Assembly (NCBI GenBank): GCA_028564705.1
Contig: JAPXFQ010000899.1
Location: forward strand, 2,666,001 to 2,730,000
Length of the DNA stretch: 64,000 nucleotides
Origin: Apricaphanius iberus
Lineage: Eukaryota; Chordata; Actinopteri; Cyprinodontiformes; Aphaniidae
Direction: 5' to 3'
The first letter of the stretch is position 1. Every line of letters starts with the position of its first letter. The notes below the pieces were generated by a model that did no database searches, was not told where the DNA came from, and saw only the letters and a list, made by a program, of their open reading frames with translations. The translations under genes and the position numbers were made by a program. Below, piece after piece: positions 46,041 to 58,540 of this stretch.

Positions 46041-47480
46041 AGCAGCTTTAACTACATCACGTGTCCTTGAGGTAGAGCACCTTGAATCTCTGGATTGTTG
46101 ACAGTATAATTTTATTGCATGTTAGAAATACCGCTAATGTGATTGCTCAGGAGCAATGCCAGAAGCTTGTCTTTCGAAGAATCACATTTGTAGCAAGTAG
46201 CTGATCTGCTTTAATAAAGAATTATGAGGCCATTTATATTTTATACTTGAGACTGTAAAAAAATAATGTTTGCTGTTGAGGGATGTGAATAATTCTTCTC
46301 CCTCTTGTTTTTTTGCATTGCTTCTAAAGGAGCGTAACATCCTGTCACATCATTGGACTGACCAAATTGGACTGACCACAACTGATAGCATGTGTAGACA
46401 GGCGGAGAAACAAGGTCAGATTTGGGTGTGACCATACTGCTGACTGCAAAATACAGTTACAAGCAACTTCAGGAGAGTCGTTATGCACACACACACACAC
46501 ACAGACACACACCCACACAAAATAAACTGACTCATGATTTTATCTAACCATTGGATTTAATTACATTACTTATTCATTAAGCTGGGTGATTTTTTTTTTC
46601 CAGCTTTGTGGTTTTTGTTACTTGAGGAGCACCGCAGCTTGTGAAGGGAACACCTGTAGTACAGCTCCGCAAGGCAAGCCTCGGGTACTAAACTGAGCCT
46701 GTGAGAGCTCAAACAATGTCTCTCACGCGTGCGCTCACACAACCACCCACAAAAAGAAGCACGTACGGAGTCAAATATTCTCTGAAAGTCTCCTTCAAGG
46801 ACGCCTGGGGAAGACTTGGAGGACAAAATCACACACTCCCTCTCCAAGCGTCTCAGACGTGCTGCACTTCTGTTGTAGACAGAAAGCCTACTCCAAAGAG
46901 ACTATAGTCACACACACTTACTCACAGTTAAATACACAAACAAAAGAAAGGCCCTGCCACCTATCCATCCATGTGAGAAAAGTGATGTGTTTTTGCTTGT
47001 ATTGTTTCCCTTGTTTCCGCTCACTCCTGCTCTCAAACATAAAGCTATTTATTCTATGTGTGCGTGTGTGTGTGAGGTAAAAGGGGGCTCACTGGGACTC
47101 TTTGACAACCTCATTCACCCCCCCACCCCCCACCCACCCTCCATCAGTGCCAATGAGGCGGGAGGGTGGAAATCGGACAAAAAAACGAGAAGGAAAAAAA
47201 TGTGTGACTGTGTCTTCATTTGCCTCAACTTTTCACGCGTCTTTTCATTTTTTTGTCGCTGGCTTCCAGTTTACTACAGCGCTAAGAAGGCCCCGGCCAG
47301 TTTCCGCTTACAAGACTTTTCTTTCTCCCGCCTCTGTCAACCCTACCCCCATTCCCTCCTTTCTACAACGTTAAGTCCATTTTTAGTTTGACATAATCTG
47401 AAATGGTACTTAAGTGAATTTATGTCTACCTCAGTGCATTAACTTCTGCTATTTCTTCCTTTATGTTGCTGGGTAGCGAG
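46041..47480. other. Non-coding; (CA)n and C-rich stretches
   Basis: A CA microsatellite lies at 46485-46519, a short GT run at 47058 and a C-rich run at 47117-47142. Open frames at 46566-46847 and 46987-47391 have no known domain. 46610-46880 is GC-balanced unique DNA that might be regulatory. Confidence 0.4.
46485..46519. repeat. (CA)n microsatellite
   Basis: About nine uninterrupted CA units followed by imperfect ACAGACACACACCCAC. Confidence 0.9.
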
Positions 47481-47489
47481 TATAGCGTC

Positions 47490-47700
47490 ACAGGGAGAAA
47501 AGAGGGAGGGAGAGATTTGAAACTCAGACCACGAAGTAGACAGCCTATCAGTATTCAGTAGAGAAAGTGAGTGATGGAGGGAGAGAGAGACGGAGACAGG
47601 AGAGAGAAAGGAGGAGGGGGTGATGTATCAATATTCTGAGTAGTGTTTGAGGGCAAGGGGAACGAATAGAGGAGAGGGGGGAGGGGGGGGAAGAGTACTT
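47490..47700. repeat. Purine-rich GA block
   Basis: GAGGGAGGGAGAG-type words, GGAGGGAGAGAGAGACGG, and a G run GGGGGGAGGGGGGGG at about 47676-47690. A G-quadruplex could form on the plus strand. Confidence 0.7.
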
Positions 47701-48937
47701 GAGTGAGTCTCAGAGTGTGATTATTTGTTCATGTATACGGCAGCATGTGTGTGCATCCTTGTTCCCCTTCTAGCATTACATTTCATACTTTTGGTGCAAA
47801 AAACCAAATAACATTTATTCAGGTACGTGCACAACCTGAGCACCTTCAAAACCAAATTTAAAGTGGGAAGGCTGCAGGTTCTGAAATATTTCCATCAGAT
47901 GTCATTTCATCTTGAAGTCCTGAGGCATAATTTTAATCAACTCGTTAACTATAGTCGAACCATTTAATTGTTTCTAGAAATCAGAGATACCTATAACCTC
48001 AATAATTCTCAGACAGAAAGCATTTTTTTCTCACACCTCACAATGGGTTGACACTTTGTTCATTGTTTTTTTAAATTAATTTATTTATCTATTTTTCCCC
48101 CAGTGTATATCTATTTGTTTCCAGATTTTTTTTTCTAAACCTTAAAATTCTCCATTTAGGGTAGTAAACCAGTAAAAACTGACTGGTGATTTAAATGACC
48201 AAATGGCAGGTGCAGGCCCTCTTGGTGAGAGCCTCAAGCACATTCCCTCTGGTGGCTGATAGACAAAATGCACACTTCAGTCACTTCTTCACTGGCTTCA
48301 AAGAATGAAGGATAACATCATCTTGTGTAAGATGTAGCAGATATAGGCCACTTTAAACAATTTTAGTTTTTATAAGTCAATCAGTGATAACTTGTAAATG
48401 AACTGAAAACAGAAAAATATAAGACAACACACAAACACAAACTATTATTCTACAGGACAAAAAAATCCACCACACTCAACCTGAATATAGAAACTTATAT
48501 AAAAGATGAATTATCTTTTTTTAAAAAAAAAGTGGATTAAAAAGCTGAAAGACAAGAATGTCTCTGAGTTGCATGCATATTCAAAGTAATTAATTTGATT
48601 CAAACTTTTATGACTTGCTGTATTCCAAGAAAAGGAGTGAAACCCTAAACTGAGGAGCATCCAGATATTTTATTTGGAAGAGATTGTTTGCAGTAATTTT
48701 GCTTTCAGAAGACTACAGATCATCATAAATTTGCAGATAATTTCTAACGTTTTCTATCTCACCATATTCCCATTCAGAGATCTTAATGATATTCAAAAAA
48801 AATAAAAAAATACAAATAAAATTATATATATAATGTGCTTCACTTTAATCAAAAATATATCATAAAATCTTCACTGTGGATGTTGGAATTGGGAGGACAA
48901 TTCTACTCTTACGTCCATGAAACCAAGTTTTTCGACC
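47701..48937. other. Non-coding, no recognisable feature
   Basis: AT-rich DNA, without repeat ends or coding motifs that I could recognise. Confidence 0.4.
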
Positions 48938-49027
48938 ATATATATATATATAGATATATATATATATCTATATAGATATATATAGAATATAGATATATAT
49001 ATATATATATCTATATATATATATATG
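48938..49027. repeat. Compound (TA)n/GATATA foldback microsatellite
   Basis: About 90 bases of TA units interspersed with GATATA on the left and TATCTA on the right, so the array is largely self-complementary and can form hairpins. Confidence 0.9.
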
Positions 49028-49857
49028 TCATTGATTGAATACCTTTAGTTACATCTTAATACATATTTAAAATATCATCACAATAACTTAAAATGTAGGT
49101 AATTTGGAAATTATGTGTACATATTTATTGTATCATAATTCGCAACGATCCTTGACATAATTACATCCTAAACTTACACAACATTTATTTCATAAAAATT
49201 TAAAGCTGTTTCCTGCCTTGGTTTCCATACATTCACTAGGGTTATATTTCAGCAACTTTTCTGTACCTTTCTCTGTACCATAAGGCTGGGATCTATTTTG
49301 GCCAAAAAGTTCTCAAGATTCTATTTAAAAGTAGAGAGTATTTAGATATTTAAAGCACAGATTTTAAATTGGATATATAAATTTAAATATAAATTCTAAA
49401 TTTGATTTTTTCTTGAACATTCCTGTGAAACTTGTGTTACACTTGGCAATGGTATGGTCTGCAGGTTGTACAGGTGTTCTCAGACATTTTGTAATTTATA
49501 AATTCTTGTGACCTAAGTTTGTCCCGCACTGAACAGTCTTCTTTTCTGACCGCATAAATTTCCATTTTGGCTACACTCTCCTGTCTGGACATGATTGGGT
49601 GTTCACAGGCTCTGTGGACACAGATTGCTTAGAGCTATTGGCATTAATGTAATTGGCAGCGGAGGAGCACAGTGAATTACAAACAGCAGAACCAATCAGC
49701 AGCAGTTAAAAACTTGACCAAATAACAAAACAGTTTGACAGGAATTTTACTTTTCTTTCCCTTAGGGTGTTACCTTTAAGTCTGTACATTTGCCCAGCTA
49801 ACAGAAAAGTAACAAAATTAGGTTTTCAATATATGTGTTAAATCTTAAAATGAAATA
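49028..49857. other. Non-coding, no recognisable feature
   Basis: AT-rich spacer. The stretch around 49610-49740 is less AT-rich and unique. Confidence 0.4.
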
Positions 49858-49859
49858 TA

Positions 49860-50060
49860 CAGTGCCCTGAAAAATTCCCATTGACCATTTCCGCTATGGT
49901 CAGCCACAAACTCTAACGTGTTTTACTGAGATTTTATGTTATGGACCAACATGAAGTAGTACATAATTGTGAAGAGAAAGTAAAAGTAAACTGGAGGATA
50001 GTTTTGGTTGTAGTAATGTAAAAAAATGTAAAAAAAATTTGAAACCTTTGCAAGGCAATG
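49860..50060. mobile_element. 201-bp Tc1-derived MITE
   Basis: The element starts CAGTGCCCTGAAAAATTC and ends CCTTTGCAAGGCAATG, with TA on each side (49858-49859 and 50061-50062). The complement of the right end, CATTGCCTTGCAAAGG, matches the left end at most of its first 15 bases and both resemble the fish Tc1 terminus CAGTGCCTTGCAAAAG. Almost all of the interior is missing, so it depends on a transposase supplied elsewhere. Confidence 0.75.
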
Positions 50061-50062
50061 TA

Positions 50063-50559
50063 TTTGGGCACAACTTACACAGATTTTTTTTGCTTGCATA
50101 AACTATGAGCTGAAACTGGAATAAACAATGGTGTGTTTTCAGGCAACATATGATTTCCATACTTTTTGAATTATAAAGTGGTCAAAAGTCAGATGTTGGA
50201 GAGTTTTAGATTAGAAGATTCTGACAAATGAGAATTTGGAAATGAAATAAAGTAATTTCGATTTCAAGTCTTCTTTGATGTGTGATTTAAATGTTGGTTG
50301 AAGGTTAGTTTCCGAAGAGGTTCTTTCATTTTCATAGTAAAATGTCTTCCTAATTCGTTTTGATGCTTTGGTAAGTGTCCAGTGATACCCCCCTAGATTG
50401 ACAAAAACAAGTGTTTACAGAGGGCCAGTCACACTGTGCAATCTATTTGAATGTGATGGAATCTCCCACTTGTTTCAGACATCCTTTCTCCTTGCTTGTG
50501 TGTCTCCCTTTTTTTTTTTTTTTTGCTGCTAATCAGCATTTGAAAGGCAGCTTTGACAG
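50063..50559. other. Non-coding; T run at 50510
   Basis: AT-rich unique DNA, ending in about 15 T before the GA-rich block. Confidence 0.4.
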
Positions 50560-50900
50560 TGAGAAAGAAACTGAGTAAGGGGAAGGGGGACTGGTGAAGG
50601 TGGGGGTAAACGAAAGCATGAGACACAGCAAGTTAGGGAGAGAGAGTCGGAGGGAAGCCGAGGCGAGGGGCTGTACAAGCATGCCTTTTATATTTACTAG
50701 TGACTGAGAGGGAGGGAGGCTGGGAGCAGCTGAAGGCAGAGACAACTGGTGTGCATGGCTTTCCCAAGAGGAAATGAAAAGAAAGAAGCTCAGCGAGGAG
50801 AGTGAATGAGTGAGCGGCAGAGAGGAAGGGTGGGAGGGAGCACGCCGGCTGAAAGAAGGGAGGGTGGGAGGGAGTTAGACAGAGAGAAAGAGATTCTCAC
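50560..50900. repeat. Purine-rich block upstream of candidate exon
   Basis: GGGAAGGGGGAC, GGGAGAGAGAGTC, and the twice-seen GGGTGGGAGGGAG (50828, 50862) dominate. GA-rich DNA of this kind is common in vertebrate promoters and 5' untranslated regions, and it is immediately followed by a CpG-containing stretch. Confidence 0.55.
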
Positions 50901-51350
50901 ACTGGCTGTGTCCTAATCCGAGTCCATCTCCAAGACGCAGCGGAGCAGAGTGTTAGTGAAGTGATTCCGAGAGCCAAGGAGAGCTGCATCAGCTCGTCAC
51001 ACACACATCCACACAGCCTCCTTCCTCTGCTGTCACAGACACACACTCTTGCAACAGGATGCGTCCGGCTGCGCGGCCACGGCTTTTGTGAAAGTGAGGG
51101 GATTGGCGGTGCCCACCCCTTCCTGACTGTCCCAGCCAGACCCCCTTTGGCTCACACACACCGTGTCTGTTTGCAGTGTCTAAGCTCGGGGCGCTGCTGC
51201 TGCTGGTGGAGGAGGAGGTGTCGGAGGTGGGGTGGGCACTGCCAGGGCAGAGCAGGGGGCACCTTAGAGGAGGAGGTGGAGGAGGAGGAGGAGGAAGACG
51301 ACAACAAAGTGGATCAGATCAACTGCACGCGGACTGGAAATGCCCGTCAG
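50880..51350 (+). promoter_or_regulatory. Candidate promoter/first exon with ideal splice donor
   Basis: The block is GC- and CpG-richer than its surroundings (51055-51115, 51180-51340) and ends in CAG/GTGAGT at 51348-51356, a perfect U1-type donor. An ATG at 51340, with G at -3, lies 11 bases before it. It is preceded in frame by TAG at 51265 with no ATG between. Read so, the first exon would code only Met-Pro-Val plus a split codon. An upstream frame from ATG 51059 would be a 10-codon uORF. A polypyrimidine-CAG at 51164-51175 could be an acceptor for a shorter exon. The gene was not identified. The exon could also be wholly untranslated. Confidence 0.4.
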
Positions 51351-53640
51351 GTGAGTAGATAATGGATCTCACAACTTACAGTCAACACACAGATGCAAGT
51401 GTGCGACTGTGCGTACACCGATGCAGGATGCGCGCACATGGAGACACTTGTAAAGTTAGGCTAATCTCTAAACTTTTTATTTTAAGTTAAAATGTGTCTT
51501 AATCTAGTTATTTTTGTTTAATGAAAATACAATTAGGGTTTTGAAAACTTTGGAGCGTTTCTAAAGTAGTGTTTTTTTTCCCTAAAATGAGGAAAACCTT
51601 GTGAGCACAAATAACTTTTTCATATGATTTCAAGAATTGAAAGTAGAAAGTTTAGCAACTAAGACCTTCATGTTAAAAGTTTTTTTTTATTTCTTCTTTA
51701 TAATTAAGTGAATAGATGGGACTTTGTCTTCAGTTGCTGAGCTTAGTTTCAGTGTTGGGTTCACACGTAATAAAACCAACAAACAAAAACATATAGAAAC
51801 TGATAAAATAGCATTAATGCATCATTTGACAAATTTAATCTAAACCTAAACTCTCCATTGGAGGCACATCCATTTTTCCTTTTTTTGCTTTCTTCTTTTT
51901 TTTTTTTACACAAACTTCTTTGTGTGCTTCATCAGTTTAAACTAGCAAACCAAATTCATTGCTGTTCAGATAAGCCAAATAATCGTGTATGTTTCTGTTA
52001 GCCGTGCTTGCTTGAATTTGTCTGCTGTTTGTAGATAGGAGGGCTAAGAGTGAGCGGCATGCGTGCCCGTCTCCACCTGCAGAGGCTGAATTGGTCACAG
52101 CTTACTGGCTCGGTAGCATTCGCTGCCTTCGGGGTGTTTTGCAGCAGGTGGTCCAAATTGGCAGAATGACTGTGACAAACATGCAGCATTTCACTGTTGC
52201 TGTAAAGTAAATAACAGCATCAAAACCTCACATAGGAAATCCATATTTCCCATCTTTAATATTATTTCTCTTTGTCAAGTGAAGTAAAAGTCAGATTTGA
52301 TTGCATTTAGCAAATATTATTAAGCGGTTTCGGTTTAATCCTGTGCATCTATCTAAATGTAAATATGTGCACACCCATCTGAAAATTTATGTTTTGGGTT
52401 TTGTGTAAATTGTGCTCTTTTTCAAACACCTCCGACAAGTTCATTTGCATCCACACCTGCTGAGGATGCAGGTGCCTGCAGATACATTCCTACAACATAG
52501 ACTCCCTCAGACGTATTGAGATGAAGTGTCAAAAGGTTTAGACAAATAAAAAGAAACTTTAGAACGGTTTTTTTTTGTAACTTAAACTCTTTGTAGAAAT
52601 ATGTATTTTGAAATTCTTTCTATCGTGAATGTTTCCACTTTAAGGGATCGTTATTGCTTCAGAACAGGTTGGACAAAAGGGGCCAGAGTCCAAAGCGAAT
52701 CGTTGCATGGTACCGTTTATACCCCAGTCTCCTGAGCCACTGAGCCTCTCCATCCGTTTCCGAAGCTGTATTTGCAGGATGTTTTGCTTGTGACCTCTCT
52801 TTAGGCCCTTTTTATGAGAGGCAGACACAAGTTTATTTCCTTGGCTTTTCTGATTTAAGGAGCTGCAGGTTTGTGCCAAAGGCAAAAGCGAACTCGGGTT
52901 AAGTTTGCAAAAGAGAAAATATATCCTGACTATAGGCATGGCTCTGCATGAAAATCACATGGGTTGATGCTGTTGAATAAGAATATCAAGGGTTGAAAGT
53001 ATTTAGGCAAAAATGTAAAACCCAAAATGTTAAACATGATCCGTTGTGCTGTTAAAGAAAACATTGATTATCATTTTATAACAATGTAATCTATGCTATT
53101 TAGTGCTACATCAATAGGAGTGACAGGAGCTCTTTTAGCCTCCATATTATCGGTCTTACTCTTGTAAATGAGTGAAATGTGTATAAGTATTCTTTGTGTC
53201 TGCTGAGTGGCAGTGCGCAGTAACAGATGAGCAGGATTGTGTTACTGTGCTCCATCCACTTTTTTCTGGCATTCAATTAAAAGGACTTTGAACTGTAGGA
53301 ACGATATGATGGCTTTTTTCTAACTTCACTAAACCTTGCTTGTTGTAATTGGTCTTAAACAGATGCCTGATGCAGCCATACTATATGGAGACATGATTTA
53401 ATGTTGTTTATAAACTTAATTATTTTCTTTTTGCCCTGATTTTTCAAACGGTCACTTTTTGTGACTCACAATCATGCTTTTCAGCACAGCAGGTAGAAAC
53501 CCCAGCTTCTGCTTCTGTTTCTGTTATCTCTTGATATTTTCTCCTCTCTCTGTTGCTCTCTTAGAAACACAATCTCTGAGGTGGTCAGTGTGTTGACAGA
53601 CAGTCGCTCGCACACTTCTTTGCTCTTGCCGTGCAAGCGA
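51351..53640. other. Non-coding, possible start of a long intron
   Basis: If the donor at 51351 is real this is intron 1. Unique DNA, GC-balanced near 52000-52180 and 52640-52900. No further exon with both splice sites and a known motif was recognised. Confidence 0.35.
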
Positions 53641-53644
53641 TTGT

Positions 53645-53651
53645 TTGTGTG

Positions 53652-53695
<44 letters not shown>
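53645..53695. repeat. (GT)n microsatellite
   Basis: About 25 TG units with one CG interruption near the start. Confidence 0.95.
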
Positions 53696-53697
<2 letters not shown>

Positions 53698-55480
53698 GAG
53701 CGCTGACAGACAGTGTGTGGGTCTGTGACAGAGGGTGTCAGCGTGGTGTCAGGGAGATGTGTTTAGTGTCACACTCTGCTGACCTGATCTCCGGTTGGAC
53801 TGTCCACTCCGGCCCCGCTGTGGCTCCTTACATAACCCCCGCTGTCATTCACACGGACGCCTGAAGGGATCCGCCAGGGTTCTGTGAGCGCTCAAACACA
53901 CAAATGCATTTAGAGATTACATGAAATGTAAAGGCATCCAGATTCTCCTTTAAATCCAATGTCAATTTTGAAGTTTGGATGTGTTTTTAATATTTCAGTT
54001 ATTCCACAACAAAAACCGCAAACTCCTTCTTTGTGAAATATTCAAATAAAGTTCCGAACACTTTTCTTTCAAAGATCATTCTGCTTTCCAAAAGTGAACA
54101 CCCACACAACTTGTGCAACTCTTATCAGGCCTTCTGACATGTTTACCACGCACATTAGCATGTCTGTATAAGCATGTGTGCTTCTTCAATGTGTACTTGT
54201 AGTCCTGAGTCAGTGGCCCTGTGTGCCGTTCTTTGGCCTGTAGTTATTTAGAGGTCAGCGCTGATATAGTGATGCCTTGCAAGAGTGGATTTACCATCTA
54301 CTGCCCTGGATAAAGGGTTGAATCCATTTGGCCGACTCCTCCACAGTCAGAAAGGTGACGCTTCCATCCACTTCACTGTTTTCTTTTTTACATGTTTCTT
54401 TAATGACAAATTTTACAAAAGCTATACAGTTTTCTTGACCATTCTTTGTTACCCTTCATGTCAAGCTCCACATACTGGAGATTTTTCTTTAACAGCTGAG
54501 TAAGTTTAGCCAGTCCTAGTTTTTGTTTATTTTGCCCAGAAAAGTATATTGAAGACTAGAGTTTTATATAGGTCCCATCCAAATGTGTCATAAGCAAAGA
54601 CCATAAAAGTCTGGCTTTAATAAATAGTTTTCCTCAAAATTAACTCTACACTTTAAACCAATTCATTGGAAAAAGTAGAAAATCAATTTACCCTAAATAA
54701 CATTTCTAAATCAGAAGTTAATCTAAACATCCTGGCTCATTATGCTTGCTTCAGAAACAATGTTATTTTTTTAGTTAGGGTTATTTTAAGATTCTCTCAG
54801 TGTGATAACATTGAACAGAAGAGGTTACACAAATATTAAAAACATGAATGTATATCATGATCTACTGCCCTTTTTTCACGTTTTGTCAGCAAAATGAATG
54901 CTTAGATTGTGCTTTTAGCAAAGTGACAGGGATTGCATGGCAACAGGTAGGGGAAAGGCAGCGCTTCAGTTTTCTGGTCTCTATACAACGAAAGAAAACT
55001 TTGGTCAATCTATTTGTTTATCTGATACTCACTGAAAAGACTGTAAACCGAAGGAAGCTTATGAGTGATTCATTTTAGTCTGGGTTAACGCCATGCGTTT
55101 TTAAAATGTTGGTATACATTGATATTGGTAACTTTACAAATGCTATTTAACTAGAACATACATTTTTGAGACGTCCCTTCCCTTTAGTCCACCTCTTTTA
55201 AAGTTTTTAACTTGTGAAATATTCTTTACGATTAATCATGACAAAAAAGAAGAAAAAAAACCTACTCATATTTTAGATATTATATCTTGTATGTGCAGGT
55301 TTGGCTGGGGATTTCTTGTGTGTATACTGGGCTGTAGAAGATGGTAATTATGACATTCTGTGTTGCTGCACGCCTGTGTGGAGTGGACATCAAAGCATGC
55401 ACACCAAAGCTCTCTGTAATAAAAGAAGAGGCGGGAATAGTTATTGATTACAGAAGGTGAACATTAACAAATCTCTTTCT
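53696..55480. other. Non-coding, no recognisable feature
   Basis: 53700-53900 is GC-balanced and unique. The rest is AT-rich, without repeats that I could name. Confidence 0.4.
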
Positions 55481-56060
55481 CTCCTTATTTGCCAGTGTCC
55501 TCATCTGTTCATCATTTCCTTTCCTCTGTTTCTTTTTTCTCCTTATGCTTTCTCCGTCCCCCATGTGCTCTCCATCCTCCCCTCCATCCCTCTTTAATCA
55601 TTTATTTATTTGCTGATCTCTTTATTCTGTGCTCTTTCAGTTTTAGGGATGCTGCTCCCTGTGCTGGCTGTTATCATCATTCCTTCACACCCAGCCCCGA
55701 ACAGCTCCTCCTTTGCTCATCACTGCAGAGATACCTGGGGGCGGGTGGGGTCACGCTGGTCAAATCTAACGGCGTATTGATTCCATTAGATAATTAATGA
55801 CCCAAGCAAGGGCCGTGGAGGAGCAAAAAGGGGGTTAGAGGCGTAGGATGGTGGGGCGGGGATAAGGATTGTATATGATAGGAGGCAATGAGAGTGTGGG
55901 ATGTGCTTCTGGAGAAGGGGTAACGGACACCGGGGGCCCCTGAGAGTTGAAGAGAGCCTTGGGTTGGGAATGATCCAGAACTGTCAAGGTCAACAGTAGG
56001 CACAGCTTCACTACGGAAGCGGAATGCCGAGCAAGTCAGAATAGCGGGCGCAAAGGTGGA
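55480..56060. repeat. Pyrimidine block switching to purine block
   Basis: 55480-55740 is C/T-rich and 55810-56060 is G/A-rich on the same strand, giving low-complexity open frames (55489-55797 plus, 55794-56210 minus) that are not genes. The centre around 55740-55800 is unique and includes ATTAGATAATTAATGACC. Confidence 0.55.
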
Positions 56061-57573
56061 GGAGGGTAGATCTTCATGTCCAGCAGCTGTCGATTGATCA
56101 GCGGCTGAAAAATTGTACATTAAAAAGTGTTTTGACTTCCAAATCCTCAGGTCCAACCATGGCCGTAATGCATGATAAGTAGTTTTCAAGCCCTCCAACC
56201 AGAATACCAAACTTCATCTCCCCGGACGCTCCAGACACTCATTTACAAGCGCTCAACAACATGAAAGGCAAAGATAGAAAACTAAGCACATCAAATATTC
56301 TGCTCATGTTACAGCCAACCATGTTTTCAACATCTTCCATGATATTGAGCGCTCTGTATTTGATAAGAAATTATTCAAAGGAATATCTCACACTCCTGTT
56401 GCATTTGTGTGCCGTTTTTTACCTTTCGGTTTGATGTAATTAGAGAGGAGTGCGCTGTGGAGAAATGGGGGAGGGCTGTCTGCAAATCCTCAGCACTAAA
56501 ATGTTTCTGTATTGATGAGAATTTGAACAATACAATTTGTATCTTCTACTGGTACAGAAACTGAGAAAAAGTAAAACACTGACAGAATAATGTTGTATGA
56601 ACAATATGTTACAAATTTCATAAAATTTTTTGCCCAGTTTATAAACCAACCCACCTTAAGAGGAGTACATACTGTTGCAAAGCTTCCTGGCCTTTAATTG
56701 TGTAGCTTGTTAGGTTTATTTTATTCTTTTTCATAGATATTTAAAACCTTTTTATTGTTATATCTTAGTTCATGTTTTGCTGATGTAGCAGATTGATAAA
56801 TTATTGTTTTAAAGCTGCCATAGAAATAAACGTTGACTGAAAGCCATATGGATATCTGAAATATGTGGAAGATTACCTTGATTTCCAGCTCCTTTATTAC
56901 ACATTTGGTGAAACAATCCCAAACAGGGTCAGTGCAGACATTCAATAACCATATGCATTGCATAAAACACCTTAAAAGAAGCAGTAGCTCTCATTTGACT
57001 GAGTAAAGCATCCAGGAAACCATTTTTGCACTGATTTAACTTGTATAGAAACTGATAGTATTGTTTGCATCACTACTTTTCCTATTTCAAGAATTGTATC
57101 TTTTCCAGGGGAGCGTTAGGATGTTTCAGTTATTTTGTAGATACGACTGAACTGGATTATTGTGGGCTTCTTAGCAGTACAACTGCACCTAATGTAAAGT
57201 GTGTTATAACTTGTATTGCCAAAAAGACAAAAATTAGTTTCTAAATACTTTTATCAACAATTTTATCATTGCAATAACTAACCTAAAAATAAAAAAGGAG
57301 AACCTAAAATAACCTAAAAGTAAGGAAAATAAAACGAGAACCGAAACTAATTAAGTCCACCCCTAACGGTCAAAAAGATGTACACAGATTTGAAATAGTG
57401 TTTCTGTTTTCCTTCTTCTTGAGAAATCAAAATCTTGAAAGTGAAAAAGCAGATGCAAATCCACCATATGACTTAAATGATTAAGTTAAATTAGTTAAAT
57501 TAATAAAGCAGGACTAGTTGTTAAATTTGAGCCAAAATCTTCTGCTCGATAGAAATAAAAACTAGTAAACAGA
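56061..57573. other. Non-coding, no recognisable feature
   Basis: AT-rich. AACCTAAAATAACCTAAAAG near 57282-57320 is a short local direct repeat. Nothing else was recognised. Confidence 0.4.
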
Positions 57574-57896
57574 TACAGGTGAAACTCAAAAAATTTGAAT
57601 ATCATGCAGGTTAAAAAAAGTTAATTTATTTGAGTAATTCAACTTAAAACATTAAACTAATATATCATGTAGACTTGTTACATGAGAGTTTTAGCATTTA
57701 TGCATTTAGCGAGATTACAAGCCATTATTTTTTTATATAATGTTATTGATTATGGGTTACAACTTATGAAAACCCCAAATTTGACAACTCAGAAAATTTG
57801 AATATTGTGAAAAGGTTCAATATTTTAAGCTAAAAGTGTCACACTCTAATCAGCTAATTAATCCAAAATACCTGCAAAGGTTTCCTGAGCCTTTAA

Positions 57897-58507
57897 GGGC
57901 ATTTTTATATGTGTGGCCGTGCCAGAAAACAGCAACAGAAAATGCAAAAGGTGTGGGTCTCAGCCCATACTGAAGTTCAGTGTTTTACATCAGGGACTAC
58001 ACCAAAACAGGAGATGGCAGTATACAAATAATTCTGTAGCTATATAACAAACAAGGAAGTGAGAAGTACTGACGTCATAAAACGAGTGACAGCCTAGAAT
58101 GACAAAGCATTGGAAGAACTCGCTGGCAACATTGGTCCAGTAACACTGCCACATCTTCATCTGTCCAGATGGATCCTTTTGCACAAGTCATCTTCTCCCT
58201 GGTGTGTCGCTGTGGGATGCTTGAACAGCATTTTTTTGGTCTCTTTATGGTCGTGTGGTGATTCGGTAACTTATGTTAGCGCTGTCGTCGCTTCCGTCTG
58301 GAGCATGGCTTTTGTTTCAAGTACGGCCAGGGTACGGCTTGTGTTCACATGATCCTTATCCGCTCATACCTGGACTCCGATATGACCTCCAAGGAAGGTT
58401 TCTCGGACCATACCCTTGCACGGTCCAGATTGTGTTCACATGGTACGAAATAAGTGGATTTTGAGCAAATACCCGAATATGGATTCAAGTCCCATGTAAA
58501 AACACCC
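57897..58507. mobile_element. Nested 611-bp PIF/Harbinger-like MITE
   Basis: Inverted ends GGGCATTTTTATATG (57897-57911) and the complement of GGGTGTTTTTACATG (58493-58507) match at 12 of 15 positions, all three differences being transitions. They are flanked by TAA on each side (57894-57896 and 58508-58510), the PIF/Harbinger target. The insert splits CCTTTAA from TGGTCTCTCAG of the host Tc1. There is no transposase; the open frames inside (57990-58464) are not genes. GGACCATACCCTTGCACGGTCC at 58406-58427 is an imperfect palindrome (limits given instead of full reading). Confidence 0.85.
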
Positions 58508-58540
58508 TAATGGTCTCTCAGGAATCACAGGAATCACAAT

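Noticed and set aside
51115..51175. Small intron between GTGAGG and TTTGCAG within the candidate exon
   Set aside because: About 80 bases or less, with a weak donor. Possible but unsupported without transcript data.
50961..51362. 133-codon frame across the candidate first exon
   Set aside because: Composition-driven (CA-rich, then GGA-rich), runs through the splice donor and has no motif. The short ATG at 51340 is a better start.
57990..58464. Open frames within the nested insert
   Set aside because: Short and without known domains. The insert is a non-autonomous element.
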